A DNA stretch of 64,000 bases from Planctomycetaceae bacterium (GTDB taxonomy: Bacteria; Planctomycetota; Planctomycetia; Pirellulales; Pirellulaceae), in contig JAEUIQ010000058.1 of assembly GCA_016794985.1 (NCBI GenBank), forward strand, positions 1 to 64,000, read 5' to 3'. Shown piece by piece: positions 1-8,025 of the stretch. Below the pieces are notes generated by a model. That model did not search any database and had not been told where the DNA came from. It was given only the letters and a program-made list of their open reading frames with translations. Numbering within the stretch: the stretch's first letter is position 1; every line of letters begins with the position of its first letter. Position numbers and translations under genes: made by a program.

Positions 1-1026
1 CGGGAAAACGGCGAATCGATTACTTGGCACGAGCAGAATGAATACCTTCCCTTCGTGATGGCGGCCTTTTGCACCTCGGATGATCCGGTCATCCAGCAGT
101 TGGCTGGTCGAGTCTCCGGGATGGGCAACGGTTTGGCGGCAAGTCTCAACGATGAAGCTGCGATCGCCTTCCTGCAATCCCTGTGGCTCTTCATGGAACA
201 CAACCGCATCGTTTACCAAACGCCGCCCACGATGCAAATGAACAACACATTCGGTCAGAACATCAAGTATGCCCGCGACGTCCTGCGGAATCGGGCGGGA
301 ACCTGTATTGACCTCGCCGTGTTCTGGGCCAGCGCGGCCAAGGCTGTGGGATTAGAAGCTCATGTGGTCTTGATTCCGGGACACGCTTACCCAGTGATCA
401 AGTTGCCAAGTGGGCAAATGGTCCCCATCGAAGCAACGCTGATTGGACGTGGTACCATCCGCGATGCTGTGGAAACCGGAATGAAGAATTTGGCCGAACT
501 CAACGCCAAGCCAAACTTTGAAGTCTCCGTTTCCGAGTACCAAAACGCGGGGATTCGCTGCTTGGAGCTGCCCGCCGTCAGCGATAACTGGTTGGAAGAA
601 CAAAAGTACGAGTTTCCCGACATGGTCCAAGAAACTCGCCGCGTCACTTATGAAGAGACAAGTACCGTCGACCAGTCAGCAGCAGGCCAAAACGAATTGA
701 CAACCGTCGGGAATATAGCTCCAATCATCGGGCAATGGCAACAATACTACAACACGGCGGAGGGAGAAGAAGCGTGTGTTACCATCCGCATTGAGGCCGG
801 AGGAACTTATGTGTGGGGAAGCTTCAAAAAGAGAGCGGGAACATGGGTTGAAGACTTTCGCGACAAGGGTCGCGTCATGCGGGACGGAAACTTCCTAATT
901 CTGAATGCTGAAAAAGAAGGATTCTTCACGCGGGAACTTGAATTGAGTGCCGATTCTATGAAGTGGTATCGCACCAACGAAAATGCAACTCGCGAACTCA
1001 CTTATCACTTCCAACGCTCCGAATGA
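1..1026 (+). CDS. Transglutaminase-like domain protein, 5' end missing
   Basis: The reading frame is open from the first base, so the true start lies left of the window; the first in-frame start codons (GTG at 55, ATG at 58) are probably internal. The core matches the transglutaminase-like fold: a nucleophile cysteine in the segment GTCIDLAVFWASAAKAVG, a histidine in GHAYPV, then an acidic position in PIEATLIG about 20 residues later. Such domains act as cysteine proteases, amidases or cross-linking enzymes, and the substrate cannot be told here. The last ~100 residues look like a separate beta-rich domain (alternating Gly, Trp and Tyr strands). It ends just before a strong hairpin terminator and faces the convergent gene at 1155-1730. 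Family assignment is fairly firm; function is unknown. Confidence 0.75.
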   Translation, partial: RENGESITWHEQNEYLPFVMAAFCTSDDPVIQQLAGRVSGMGNGLAASLNDEAAIAFLQSLWLFMEHNRIVYQTPPTMQMNNTFGQNIKYARDVLRNRAGTCIDLAVFWASAAKAVGLEAHVVLIPGHAYPVIKLPSGQMVPIEATLIGRGTIRDAVETGMKNLAELNAKPNFEVSVSEYQNAGIRCLELPAVSDNWLEEQKYEFPDMVQETRRVTYEETSTVDQSAAGQNELTTVGNIAPIIGQWQQYYNTAEGEEACVTIRIEAGGTYVWGSFKKRAGTWVEDFRDKGRVMRDGNFLILNAEKEGFFTRELELSADSMKWYRTNENATRELTYHFQRSE

Positions 1027-1056
1027 CGAAGGTGGTCGCGCCCGCTGGCCAGTACA

Positions 1057-1095
1057 CAAAACCAGGCTCCAGCAGATTGCTGGGCCTGGTTTTAA
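1057..1095. terminator. Bidirectional rho-independent terminator
   Basis: Arms at 1058-1074 and 1078-1093 pair with a single bulge around a 3-base loop. The stem is bounded by AAAA on the left and TTTT on the right, so it can stop transcripts from both convergent genes (end 1026 on plus, end 1155 on minus). Confidence 0.8.
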
Positions 1096-1154
1096 TTATT
1101 GACCGCCAGATGAAGTGGTTTGCCAACCATGACTCCCGTCGCAACTTTATTGCA

Positions 1155-1730
1155 TCATGGTTGGAAGTTGGACATTTCGTAAGCCCAATTCCAATCGTTG
1201 GTCTGATAGTATTGCCCTGACGAATCTTGCCAAAATGTTGAACCATCCGGTGCTTGGTAGACTTGTCCTCCGGAATAGTATGGCAGTTCATACACCGAGC
1301 CATTGGCACCGCCGTACAAATCACGCTCCCAAATCACATTGCGAATGTAGTTTTGATGAGCGCGATGTTGGGAATGGGAGCGCTCCATGTAGCTTTGAAA
1401 GCTCTGGTCCATTCGCAGATTCGCTTGTCGAGAGTATTCCGCTTGTTGACGTTGAAAGTCGGCTTCGCGTTGTTTGAGGTTGGCATACCAAGCCGGATTT
1501 TGCCTTTGTGACTCGGCGACCAAGTAATTCCAAACCGCTTCGTCCGAATTTGCGTAATCGCCCGTCGACTGGCGGTAGCTTTGAATGGCCTGCTGCATTT
1601 GCGAATTAGCGCGCTCCCGCAGCTCGTTCTGGAGTTGTTGGACATAGGCCATCGGATCCTGGGCCCAAATCGACCCGGTTCCCGTGAATGCCATCGCTAC
1701 TAAAACCAGCGTCCAAAGTGTGCTTCTCAT
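1155..1730 (-). CDS. Secreted Gln/Tyr-rich coiled-coil protein, unknown function
   Basis: A 191-residue protein I do not recognise. Residues 1-23 form a typical signal peptide (basic start, hydrophobic LWTLVLVAMAF core, likely cleavage near SIWAQ), so it is exported. Residues ~28-110 are rich in Gln, Arg, Glu and Tyr with heptad-like spacing, suggesting an extended helix. The last ~60 residues are rich in Tyr, Gly and Trp and look like a small beta domain. I chose ATG at 1730 over an upstream in-frame codon because GAAGGA sits just upstream and because it puts the signal peptide at the N-terminus. It stands alone, converging on the terminator at 1057-1095. No function is proposed. Confidence 0.65.
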   Translation of the reverse strand: MRSTLWTLVLVAMAFTGTGSIWAQDPMAYVQQLQNELRERANSQMQQAIQSYRQSTGDYANSDEAVWNYLVAESQRQNPAWYANLKQREADFQRQQAEYSRQANLRMDQSFQSYMERSHSQHRAHQNYIRNVIWERDLYGGANGSVYELPYYSGGQVYQAPDGSTFWQDSSGQYYQTNDWNWAYEMSNFQP

Positions 1731-2026
1731 GACCTTTTTCCTTCTTTTTACAGCGTCTTCTTGTTTCAAGCCCCGTCTACCTGGGCAATACCGGCCAGAT
1801 CGGGGTTGTGACAGTCGTTATTTCCAAATCCGAGAAAACGGCGTACTTCCGCGTTGTTCTTTCAGGCCAGGAATGAACGGGTTGTTGAAACAACCTTGCG
1901 GGGGCTAACTAAATCCCCTTTCTTTACCGATCCCAACGCCTACGTTTTTCACCAGAGAACTGGCAGTTGAGACTTCACCTGTTTACGGTCGATGGGGCAG
2001 GGCGAGTCGAAAAAGCTAGTCAGACC

Positions 2027-3160
2027 TTAGTGACGAACTGCCCGCCATCGCCGTGTCATGGCCATTAATTGTTTCTGCCAGCGAAACGTTTGAACATGCC
2101 ACCAAGTCTTGAATCCCGGCTTGGGTGGACTCCAAGTTGCCCAAGGCGTTAAGGCCAGGTATTCAAAGAACGTCTTGGTCAGTGGATGAAAACTGTAGTA
2201 GTGCCAAGGTTTGATTTCGGTCGTGTAGTGAATCAACTTGGGCCTGTCCAACATTTCTTGATATTGGTCGGGCAGTAGTGGACTCAGACCCGTTAGATTT
2301 GGTACGGCCGCATAATCGTAGGCATGGGCGCCGAAGTTCCACGCCAACGGCAAAGCGCCCCAGCACTTGGCGAAAACGACATTGAGCGCGTACTGATCCC
2401 AGCACCAAACATGAGCCGCGTTTTCACGAAGACACTCCAGTAACTGCTCGCTGCGATGATTGGCTCGCCAAGCCGCCAGATCCAAAACCATCACTCCACT
2501 GTTGAAGTAGTAGCCACGAGGATCGAGCCCCAATTCACGAAAATTTCGAATAGGATTTAGTGTCGCGAAATAGGGGGCGAATGGTTCATAATTTGGACAT
2601 GCCGCTGCGGGATCAAGATACGGGCAAGCGACATCAGGCACTGCCCAAACTTCGTTACGGTGCCCAGAGGCATTACTTTCGTGAAGTAAACTAGCCTTCC
2701 ATAGCTCACGAAGATCGCCCAACACAATGACGTCGCAGTCCAAGTAGATCACGCGAGAAATCCACTCGGGTAGCCAACGACTACTCAGCAAACGAAAGTA
2801 AGCCGTATGGCTAATGTGATGCGAGATTTTCAAGTGCTCAACAGCCGTACGATCAGCCTGCACTCGTAACGTCTTTAAGTTAAAAGCCCGAAGTGTTTGC
2901 GACAGACGCTGCCAATTCTCGTGTTCGATCCCTCCATCGAGCAACACCAATTGAATTCGATCGTCCTCCGCTACACCGGCCACTTGCGTTCGATTGGCGT
3001 TCCATTGAGTCATTACTGACGCCATGGCGGCCGCCAACGGCATGGTATAGCGATCATCCGTAGCGCACAAAAGCGTCGGTGAATGCTCGTGCCAACCCGC
3101 GGGGCATCGAGCGGATTTCAACTCCGCTAGAGAAAAACTCGCAATCAAGTCCGAGTCCAT
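2027..3160 (-). CDS. Glycosyltransferase family 8-type protein
   Basis: This 377-residue protein has the marks of a GT8 retaining glycosyltransferase (GT-A fold). There is a DxD metal and nucleotide-sugar motif in YLDCDVIVLGDL (D141, D143), the segment GYYFNSGVMVLDL near 217-228, WDQYALN near 254-260, and a C-terminal HYTTEIKPWH (311-320) that matches the His/Lys-Pro-Trp motif of the family. It should transfer a hexose from a UDP-sugar to a surface polysaccharide or lipid; the acceptor is unknown. ATG at 3160 shares one base with the upstream stop (TGATG) and follows AAGGA; an ATG at 3175 is possible but overlaps further. It is the last gene of a minus-strand unit with the GT-B-like gene and the pseudopilin. 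Confidence 0.85.
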   Translation of the reverse strand: MDSDLIASFSLAELKSARCPAGWHEHSPTLLCATDDRYTMPLAAAMASVMTQWNANRTQVAGVAEDDRIQLVLLDGGIEHENWQRLSQTLRAFNLKTLRVQADRTAVEHLKISHHISHTAYFRLLSSRWLPEWISRVIYLDCDVIVLGDLRELWKASLLHESNASGHRNEVWAVPDVACPYLDPAAACPNYEPFAPYFATLNPIRNFRELGLDPRGYYFNSGVMVLDLAAWRANHRSEQLLECLRENAAHVWCWDQYALNVVFAKCWGALPLAWNFGAHAYDYAAVPNLTGLSPLLPDQYQEMLDRPKLIHYTTEIKPWHYYSFHPLTKTFFEYLALTPWATWSPPKPGFKTWWHVQTFRWQKQLMAMTRRWRAVRH

Positions 3161-4563
3161 CACGAGTCCTTCCATGATTCGGGCTTGGCCAGCTTTCCGG
3201 ATTCACCTTGCCAAAGTCGGCTCCACCACTCATGCGATTTGAGCAGCGTCCCCCAAACCGGATGGCCATGCAAGTTATCAAAGACTTGATGGGCTTCCGT
3301 TACCAATTGAGCGAGACGACGATTCTCTCGTTCCAACTGCTCCGAATAGGCTTGCCACTGGGCTGATGTCATCCCAGTTCGCGGATTCGTTTCGTTGGTT
3401 GCCTCATGGCTTGACTCTGCCGTCACACAAAAATTTGGCCGCGCCCAAAACGCATTGTCAATGATTGGTTGTGCGTATGAAAGATGAGCGACCACTTCTG
3501 AAGTAGCGAATTGAAGCGGTTGCCCAGCATCGTGGCACTCGCGAGAACGTCTCTGCATCCACTTTAGTAGCTGGACCATTCGGGCTGTAGCCTGTCCATC
3601 GGCGAGTAGGTTCTCGTGCAGCAAGAAATGTTGCATGTGTTGATGGGCGGGACTATTCGAGAACCGTGCCAATTGATCCAGAACTGGTCGCACGTGTTCG
3701 GCGGAAGAAATCCGAAACACGCTGTCCGTATAAGTCGGCGTGTTGTGAAAGTCCAAAGACGCCACAGGGCGGTGAGCGATTGCCGCTTCCAATTGGGCCG
3801 TCGAGGGGGTCGCAATCACCGCATCCACACGCGACAACAACTCGGCTAGCGTGGTCTCCGGTGCGACGTTCGGTTGCCAAGAATTTTGGTCGATCCCGAG
3901 TCGTTGATCCAAGCCACCGGTCAATCGCCAGACAATCTCTATTTCGCGTCCAGCGACGAAGGGGTCTCTTCGAATGTCCTCTCGGACCGCAACCAAGGAA
4001 CGATAAGTCGTTTCCAGTTGCTCGGCGGTAAATCCAGGGCACTTTGCCGTCAGAATCATCAGACGAAACTTACTGGGGTCGGTGCTCGTGCGATTCACTC
4101 CGTTCGTGCAGTCCGACGGTCGACTTGGTTCAGTGGTTGGAGCAGCGCCATAGTGGCGGGACAAGTGATCCAGTCTCGGCAGACCAATCGGAACACACTG
4201 AGGATTACCCCAAGAAGAGAGGATTTGGTTTTGGCGTGGTCCGATCGTCGCTACAACATGCGACAAACATGGACGCATCGTCCACGGACACGCGATCTCG
4301 TCCGGTCGATTCTCCCAGGCGTTTCGCCATTCCAGGATTCCGTCGATCGCGTAAAGCGTGGCAACTTGCCGCGACCGAAGTGCGACACAGGCCGACCGAA
4401 AGCGATCAAAATGTTCCGAATAAAAGATAGCGACATCGCCCGGCCGAGCGGCTTGAGCCACTTCCTCGGCATCCATCACCGACACGTTCAAGAATGGCTG
4501 CAACGGACGAGCATGGTGCGCAACTTCCGACTCGGTCCCGACATAGAAGAAGCGTCCGTCCAT
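3160..4563 (-). CDS. GT-B-like glycosyltransferase or CDP-glycerol-transferase-like protein, uncertain family
   Basis: The 467-residue protein has a two-lobed layout: an N-terminal region with alternating strands and helices (residues 1-150, including GDVAIFYSEHF and ATLYAIDGILEW), then a second Rossmann-like half starting at RLMILTAKCPGF and carrying ETTLAELLSRVDAVIATPST, typical of the donor-binding domain of GT-B enzymes. The C-terminal ~80 residues are charged and helical. No signal peptide or membrane segment is visible. Position directly upstream of, and overlapping, a GT8 gene supports a role in glycan assembly. The exact family and substrate cannot be named from sequence alone. A GAGAG element precedes the ATG at 4563. 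Confidence 0.6.
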   Translation of the reverse strand: MDGRFFYVGTESEVAHHARPLQPFLNVSVMDAEEVAQAARPGDVAIFYSEHFDRFRSACVALRSRQVATLYAIDGILEWRNAWENRPDEIACPWTMRPCLSHVVATIGPRQNQILSSWGNPQCVPIGLPRLDHLSRHYGAAPTTEPSRPSDCTNGVNRTSTDPSKFRLMILTAKCPGFTAEQLETTYRSLVAVREDIRRDPFVAGREIEIVWRLTGGLDQRLGIDQNSWQPNVAPETTLAELLSRVDAVIATPSTAQLEAAIAHRPVASLDFHNTPTYTDSVFRISSAEHVRPVLDQLARFSNSPAHQHMQHFLLHENLLADGQATARMVQLLKWMQRRSRECHDAGQPLQFATSEVVAHLSYAQPIIDNAFWARPNFCVTAESSHEATNETNPRTGMTSAQWQAYSEQLERENRRLAQLVTEAHQVFDNLHGHPVWGTLLKSHEWWSRLWQGESGKLAKPESWKDS

Positions 4564-4587
4564 TGAGTCTCTCGATGCGGTAACGAT

Positions 4588-5523
4588 TTACCACTCACCC
4601 ACGGTTACCGGTTCGCGACCGGCCCGCGAACAAAGGGACGCCAACACGACTTCATCGATGCTGTGTGGGATACTTTGAACACTGCCATCACACAACAGAA
4701 ACATGCACAATTCGTTGTGCGGACCGCCGAACACAGGCAGTGTCCCTGGTCCAGGGGCACCAGGGTTTGTCGCCAGACCCAGCCCTAATCCACCCAACCG
4801 AACCGCAGTCCCAGGCTCTTCACCGTTGTACATCGCTCCGTCGCCCCACCCACCGGGCTCGCCCATGTAGTCGCGGGCCACTGCTTTTTCACCCACCATG
4901 ATCGTGTTGGACAACCCATCGCGAATATTGGCGAAACGGTATCGGCCTTTAGGACGTCCGGTGAGACGTCCCGCGACAACTGGGTTCACAGCCGAAAGAC
5001 CGGAGTTCATGACACCGTCAACTTCCATATCGAAGGAACTCCAGGCATCGCCAACAAAGCTGAAGCTGGTCCCGGCATTGCCCGCATAATCGCCGACCGC
5101 ACCGATCGGTTCACCTGCGGATTCGAAACGACTCAATGCACCGGCACTTCGTCGAGTTGGACAGATCAGTTCCCTGGGTGCTAGGCGAACTAATTCTGGG
5201 TCTTGGACTGCGTATCGCGCGCGAGTGTCGAATCGATCGTACAGTGTTCTTTGCTCAAGATACGGCAACAACATCACGGGCCAAGTCAGAAATCCATCGG
5301 CCGGTCGAGCCGGTGGGATCTCGCGGTGCGTCCCTTCATACTGTTGGAAAGCCAATCCCCATTGTTTCAAATTATTTTGGCACTGAGTGCGCCGAGCGGC
5401 TTCGCGGGCCATCTGCACGGCGGGCAACAGCAGGCCCATCAATACTCCAATGATCGCAATCACCACCAACAACTCGACCAGAGTAAATCCGGTCCGCTTC
5501 CGTTTCGATCGTGTCCAACTCAA
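4588..5523 (-). CDS. DUF1559-type pseudopilin (type II secretion-like H-X9-DG protein family)
   Basis: The N-terminus carries a class III prepilin signal, [19 protein letters not shown]: cleavage would fall between Gly and Phe, with Glu at +5 followed by a hydrophobic helix. It continues with [32 protein letters not shown] in family style, and then the long beta-rich C-terminal domain with [16 protein letters not shown] and a late H-N-E-L-C/DGS region. DUF1559 proteins are greatly expanded in planctomycetes and are processed by prepilin peptidase; their role is unsettled. I start it at TTG 5523, which follows GAAGGGAG and gives a short basic leader (311 residues). The frame stays open to 5814, but that extension is not protein-like and would bury the signal ~100 residues inside. 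It leads the unit with the two glycosyltransferases, 24 bp upstream. Confidence 0.85.
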   Translation of the reverse strand: MSWTRSKRKRTGFTLVELLVVIAIIGVLMGLLLPAVQMAREAARRTQCQNNLKQWGLAFQQYEGTHREIPPARPADGFLTWPVMLLPYLEQRTLYDRFDTRARYAVQDPELVRLAPRELICPTRRSAGALSRFESAGEPIGAVGDYAGNAGTSFSFVGDAWSSFDMEVDGVMNSGLSAVNPVVAGRLTGRPKGRYRFANIRDGLSNTIMVGEKAVARDYMGEPGGWGDGAMYNGEEPGTAVRLGGLGLGLATNPGAPGPGTLPVFGGPHNELCMFLLCDGSVQSIPHSIDEVVLASLCSRAGREPVTVGEW

Positions 5524-6131
5524 AACCGGTACACTCCCTTCGCACAACGCCGATCCATGTCCATTGGCCAAAACATCGGAGAGGCAACAGTGTTTGGATT
5601 CATTCGAAAATTTGGAATCACCGCCACCGGTTGCTTGCCGACCGGTAGCCAGGGCGTCAAGTTGTGCGGGCGGCCCGTCACTCCAATCGAGGCGAGGTCG
5701 AAAGGTCCCGGAGGAACATTGCCCAAGCAAATGGAAATTTCGCTCGGAGGGCACCGCGAGATATTCGCAACAATTTTTGCGATTGAAGGTCTGGTTTATC
5801 ATGGAGTCATCCAAAGCGTTGGAGTGGGCCGTCTCACTCCCGTCAACTTGCTCAGCGTAACCACGGAGGGTCTATCGTGCAACTCTCATAGCTTATGCTG
5901 ACGTGATTTCCACCGAATTCCACGCGAAATACAAGGTTCCAACAGGCCTCATTCCCAGGAGTCGAACCTTGGTCGAGTCACTCCGGATTTAACGCTTTTG
6001 CGGCCTTCGATTGACGAGGGGCTTCCCGCCGGTTTCGAGTTACCAAACGGTGACGACCTTTCGTTCCGTCGGCGAATCTTTCTCGCTACAATGCGGCGGA
6101 GGGGCGAGACTCCAATATCCTTAGGGACTCC
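5524..6131. other. Intergenic region, divergent promoters expected
   Basis: About 600 bp between the divergent pseudopilin gene and the asparagine-synthetase-like gene. Open frames here on both strands overlap one another, are rich in Arg, Ser and Cys and show no domain. I saw no clear promoter consensus or repeat. Confidence 0.4.
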
Positions 6132-7493
6132 ATGGTTATGAATCATCCCACGCCAATGTCCAATGTCCCGGTCGAGCGTCTGATCAATTTGTTGGCTCCG
6201 GATCGCAACCTCATTTTTAACATGTCCGTGGACGAGGCGATCGAAAGGGTCGGTAGCGGCGACCCGGCCCAGGTCCGTGAGATCGATGGCCAATTTGCTT
6301 TGTTGCACCGCGAAGGACGACGAATTCGTATGGCACGCTCGATTGGCCGCCCCATGCGTTACTTTCTTGCCAAGCAAAAAGACGGCCCGGTTCTAATCGT
6401 GGCTGAACGGATAGCTCAGATCCGAGCCCAGTTAGAACGTGATGGATTGTTGGACCAATTTCATCCTTCGTATACTCGCATGGTCCCAGCGCATCACGTG
6501 ACCGAAATCTCGCTAGTTGGGTGCCCAGACCCCAACCCGTTGTATCATCGTTTTTTGATCAGTCAACGCGATACTCTCCCTGCCGATATTGATGTCATTG
6601 GACGCGAGTATATTCAGACGGTGGCGGCCGAGATTCAAAGCTTCATCCGGTCCTTACCAAATGACGAACCCATCGGCGTCTTGTTCAGCGGCGGTGTCGA
6701 CAGCGGAGTCGTCTTGTTGCTAACGTACCACCTGTTGCGATTAGATGGTCAATCACCTGCTCGGTTAAAGGCATTCACGCTGTCAGTGGATGGACAAGGC
6801 TCGGATGTGCAGCAGGCTGCCGAGTTCCTACGCGCGGTCGGGTTGGATATGTTGCTAGAGGTGGTCGAAGTCCCTGCCTCCGAGTTGGATTATCGACGGG
6901 CCGTACAGATCATCGAAGACTACAAACCGCTGGATGTTCAAGCGGCAGTGATGACCGATGCCTTGTGTCGCCGAATTCGCCAGCGATACGCGGGCTGGAA
7001 GTACTTGTTGGATGGCGATGGTGGGGACGAAAATTTGCGTGATTATCCGATCGAAGAGAATTCGGAATTGACGATTCGCAGCGTTTTGAACAACCCGTTC
7101 TTTTATCAAGAAGGTTGGGGCGTCGATAAAATCAAACACAGTCTGACCTTTAGCGGTGGCCAGAGTCGCGGACACGTTCGGAGTTACGCCCCGTCGGCGG
7201 CTCACGGGTTTACGGGGTTCTCGCCATTCGCGACGCCCAACGTGATTGGAGTGGCCGAAGGAATTCCATTCATTGAGTTGACGCAATGGCAACACGACAA
7301 GCTCTACCAGTTGAAAGGCCAAGTGGCTGCGGCAGGGATTCGGGCCGTGACCGGAATGGAGTTGCCAATCTTTCCGAAGCAACGATTCCAGCGCGGTGCG
7401 GTAGCAACGGAACAGTTTGCGAAGGTGTTTCCTCCCAACGAGTTGGCGTACCGCAACGTCTTTCACGAACACTTTCAAGTGGCCGCTCGGTAA
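6132..7493 (+). CDS. Asparagine-synthetase-like ATP-PPi enzyme lacking the glutaminase cysteine
   Basis: The C-terminal half is the asparagine synthetase PP-loop domain: IGVLFSGGVDSGVV (SGGVDS at 186-191) binds the ATP pyrophosphate, and LLDGDGGDENL (about 293-302) matches the second conserved loop. The N-terminal ~130 residues retain a worn class II amidotransferase-like core (GQFALLHREGRRIRMARSIG), but there is no Cys at position 2, so it cannot use glutamine in the usual way. It may use free ammonia or activate another substrate by adenylation, as beta-lactam synthetase relatives do. The protein is 453 residues, shorter than AsnB (~550). AGGGA lies 5 bases before the ATG; ATG at 6138 is an alternative. 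It stands alone between two long spacers. Confidence 0.75.
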   Translation: MVMNHPTPMSNVPVERLINLLAPDRNLIFNMSVDEAIERVGSGDPAQVREIDGQFALLHREGRRIRMARSIGRPMRYFLAKQKDGPVLIVAERIAQIRAQLERDGLLDQFHPSYTRMVPAHHVTEISLVGCPDPNPLYHRFLISQRDTLPADIDVIGREYIQTVAAEIQSFIRSLPNDEPIGVLFSGGVDSGVVLLLTYHLLRLDGQSPARLKAFTLSVDGQGSDVQQAAEFLRAVGLDMLLEVVEVPASELDYRRAVQIIEDYKPLDVQAAVMTDALCRRIRQRYAGWKYLLDGDGGDENLRDYPIEENSELTIRSVLNNPFFYQEGWGVDKIKHSLTFSGGQSRGHVRSYAPSAAHGFTGFSPFATPNVIGVAEGIPFIELTQWQHDKLYQLKGQVAAAGIRAVTGMELPIFPKQRFQRGAVATEQFAKVFPPNELAYRNVFHEHFQVAAR

Positions 7494-7544
7494 GTAGCTC
7501 TTCGTCGGTTTCGGACGGACATCAGAACTTAGCCGCGAACCGGT

Positions 7545-7579
7545 CGCAACCGAGCTTGTCTCGGTTGGGCCAAGGATTC
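7545..7579 (+). repeat. 35-bp direct repeat, copy 1
   Basis: Identical over 35 bases to 7672-7706. It contains the short palindrome ACCGAG...CTCGGT, so each copy can form a small hairpin. The spacing between copy starts is 127 bp. Confidence 0.85.
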
Positions 7580-7671
7580 GCAGAGCTCGCGAATATTTGA
7601 CCTCCGAGCAAAGATCGACCGTGGCAAAGCGGTAGCCACAAGCAAACAGCAAGACCCCGCAGCGTGAAGGC

Positions 7672-7706
7672 CGCAACCGAGCTTGTCTCGGTTGGGCCAA
7701 GGATTC
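7672..7706 (+). repeat. 35-bp direct repeat, copy 2
   Basis: Exact second copy of 7545-7579, in the same orientation. The flanks differ between the copies, which suggests an interspersed element and not a simple duplication of the spacer. Confidence 0.85.
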
Positions 7707-8025
7707 ATTACTAAGCGAACTCGATCGCACCCGCGCGAGAAGCGGTCGAGGGACAAGCTCGTTTTGCAATACAACTCCACCGAGACCGCAACGGTTGACG
7801 CTCGCAAGTTCGGTCCGTCGGTACCCAAAATGAAACTCGATTGGCCTACTTGCGGACGTGACCGATGCAAAAGCCCGTCCTCCGGCCTTTCGTACCTTGG
7901 AGCAAGTTTTGTAGCTGGCCAATCAGCAATCCATTGGGCGTAAAACCAATGGTGGCGGATTTGAAACCGCCGCGCTTACCAGCTTTTGCTGGTAAAACGA
8001 CGCGGCCAACGATGCGTTGCTGCAA

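Larger units (their letters stand above)
7494..8025. other. Non-coding spacer with repeats and hairpins
   Basis: This 530-bp spacer between convergent genes holds the two 35-bp direct repeats listed separately, a related inverted segment near 7745-7760 (GGGACAAGCTCG against CGAGCTTGTCTC in the repeat), and two hairpins close to 7950-8000, one with arms TTACCAGC/GCTGGTAA. Neither hairpin has a clear T-tract. Open frames across it look like translated repeats, not genes. Confidence 0.5.

Noticed and set aside
3874-4566. 230-codon plus-strand open frame
   Set aside because: Antisense to the GT-B-like gene, with no protein-like features; a shadow.
6855-7922. 355-codon minus-strand open frame
   Set aside because: Its first ~210 codons lie opposite the PP-loop gene and it runs on into the repeat spacer; Arg/Ser/Leu-rich antisense reading with no domain.
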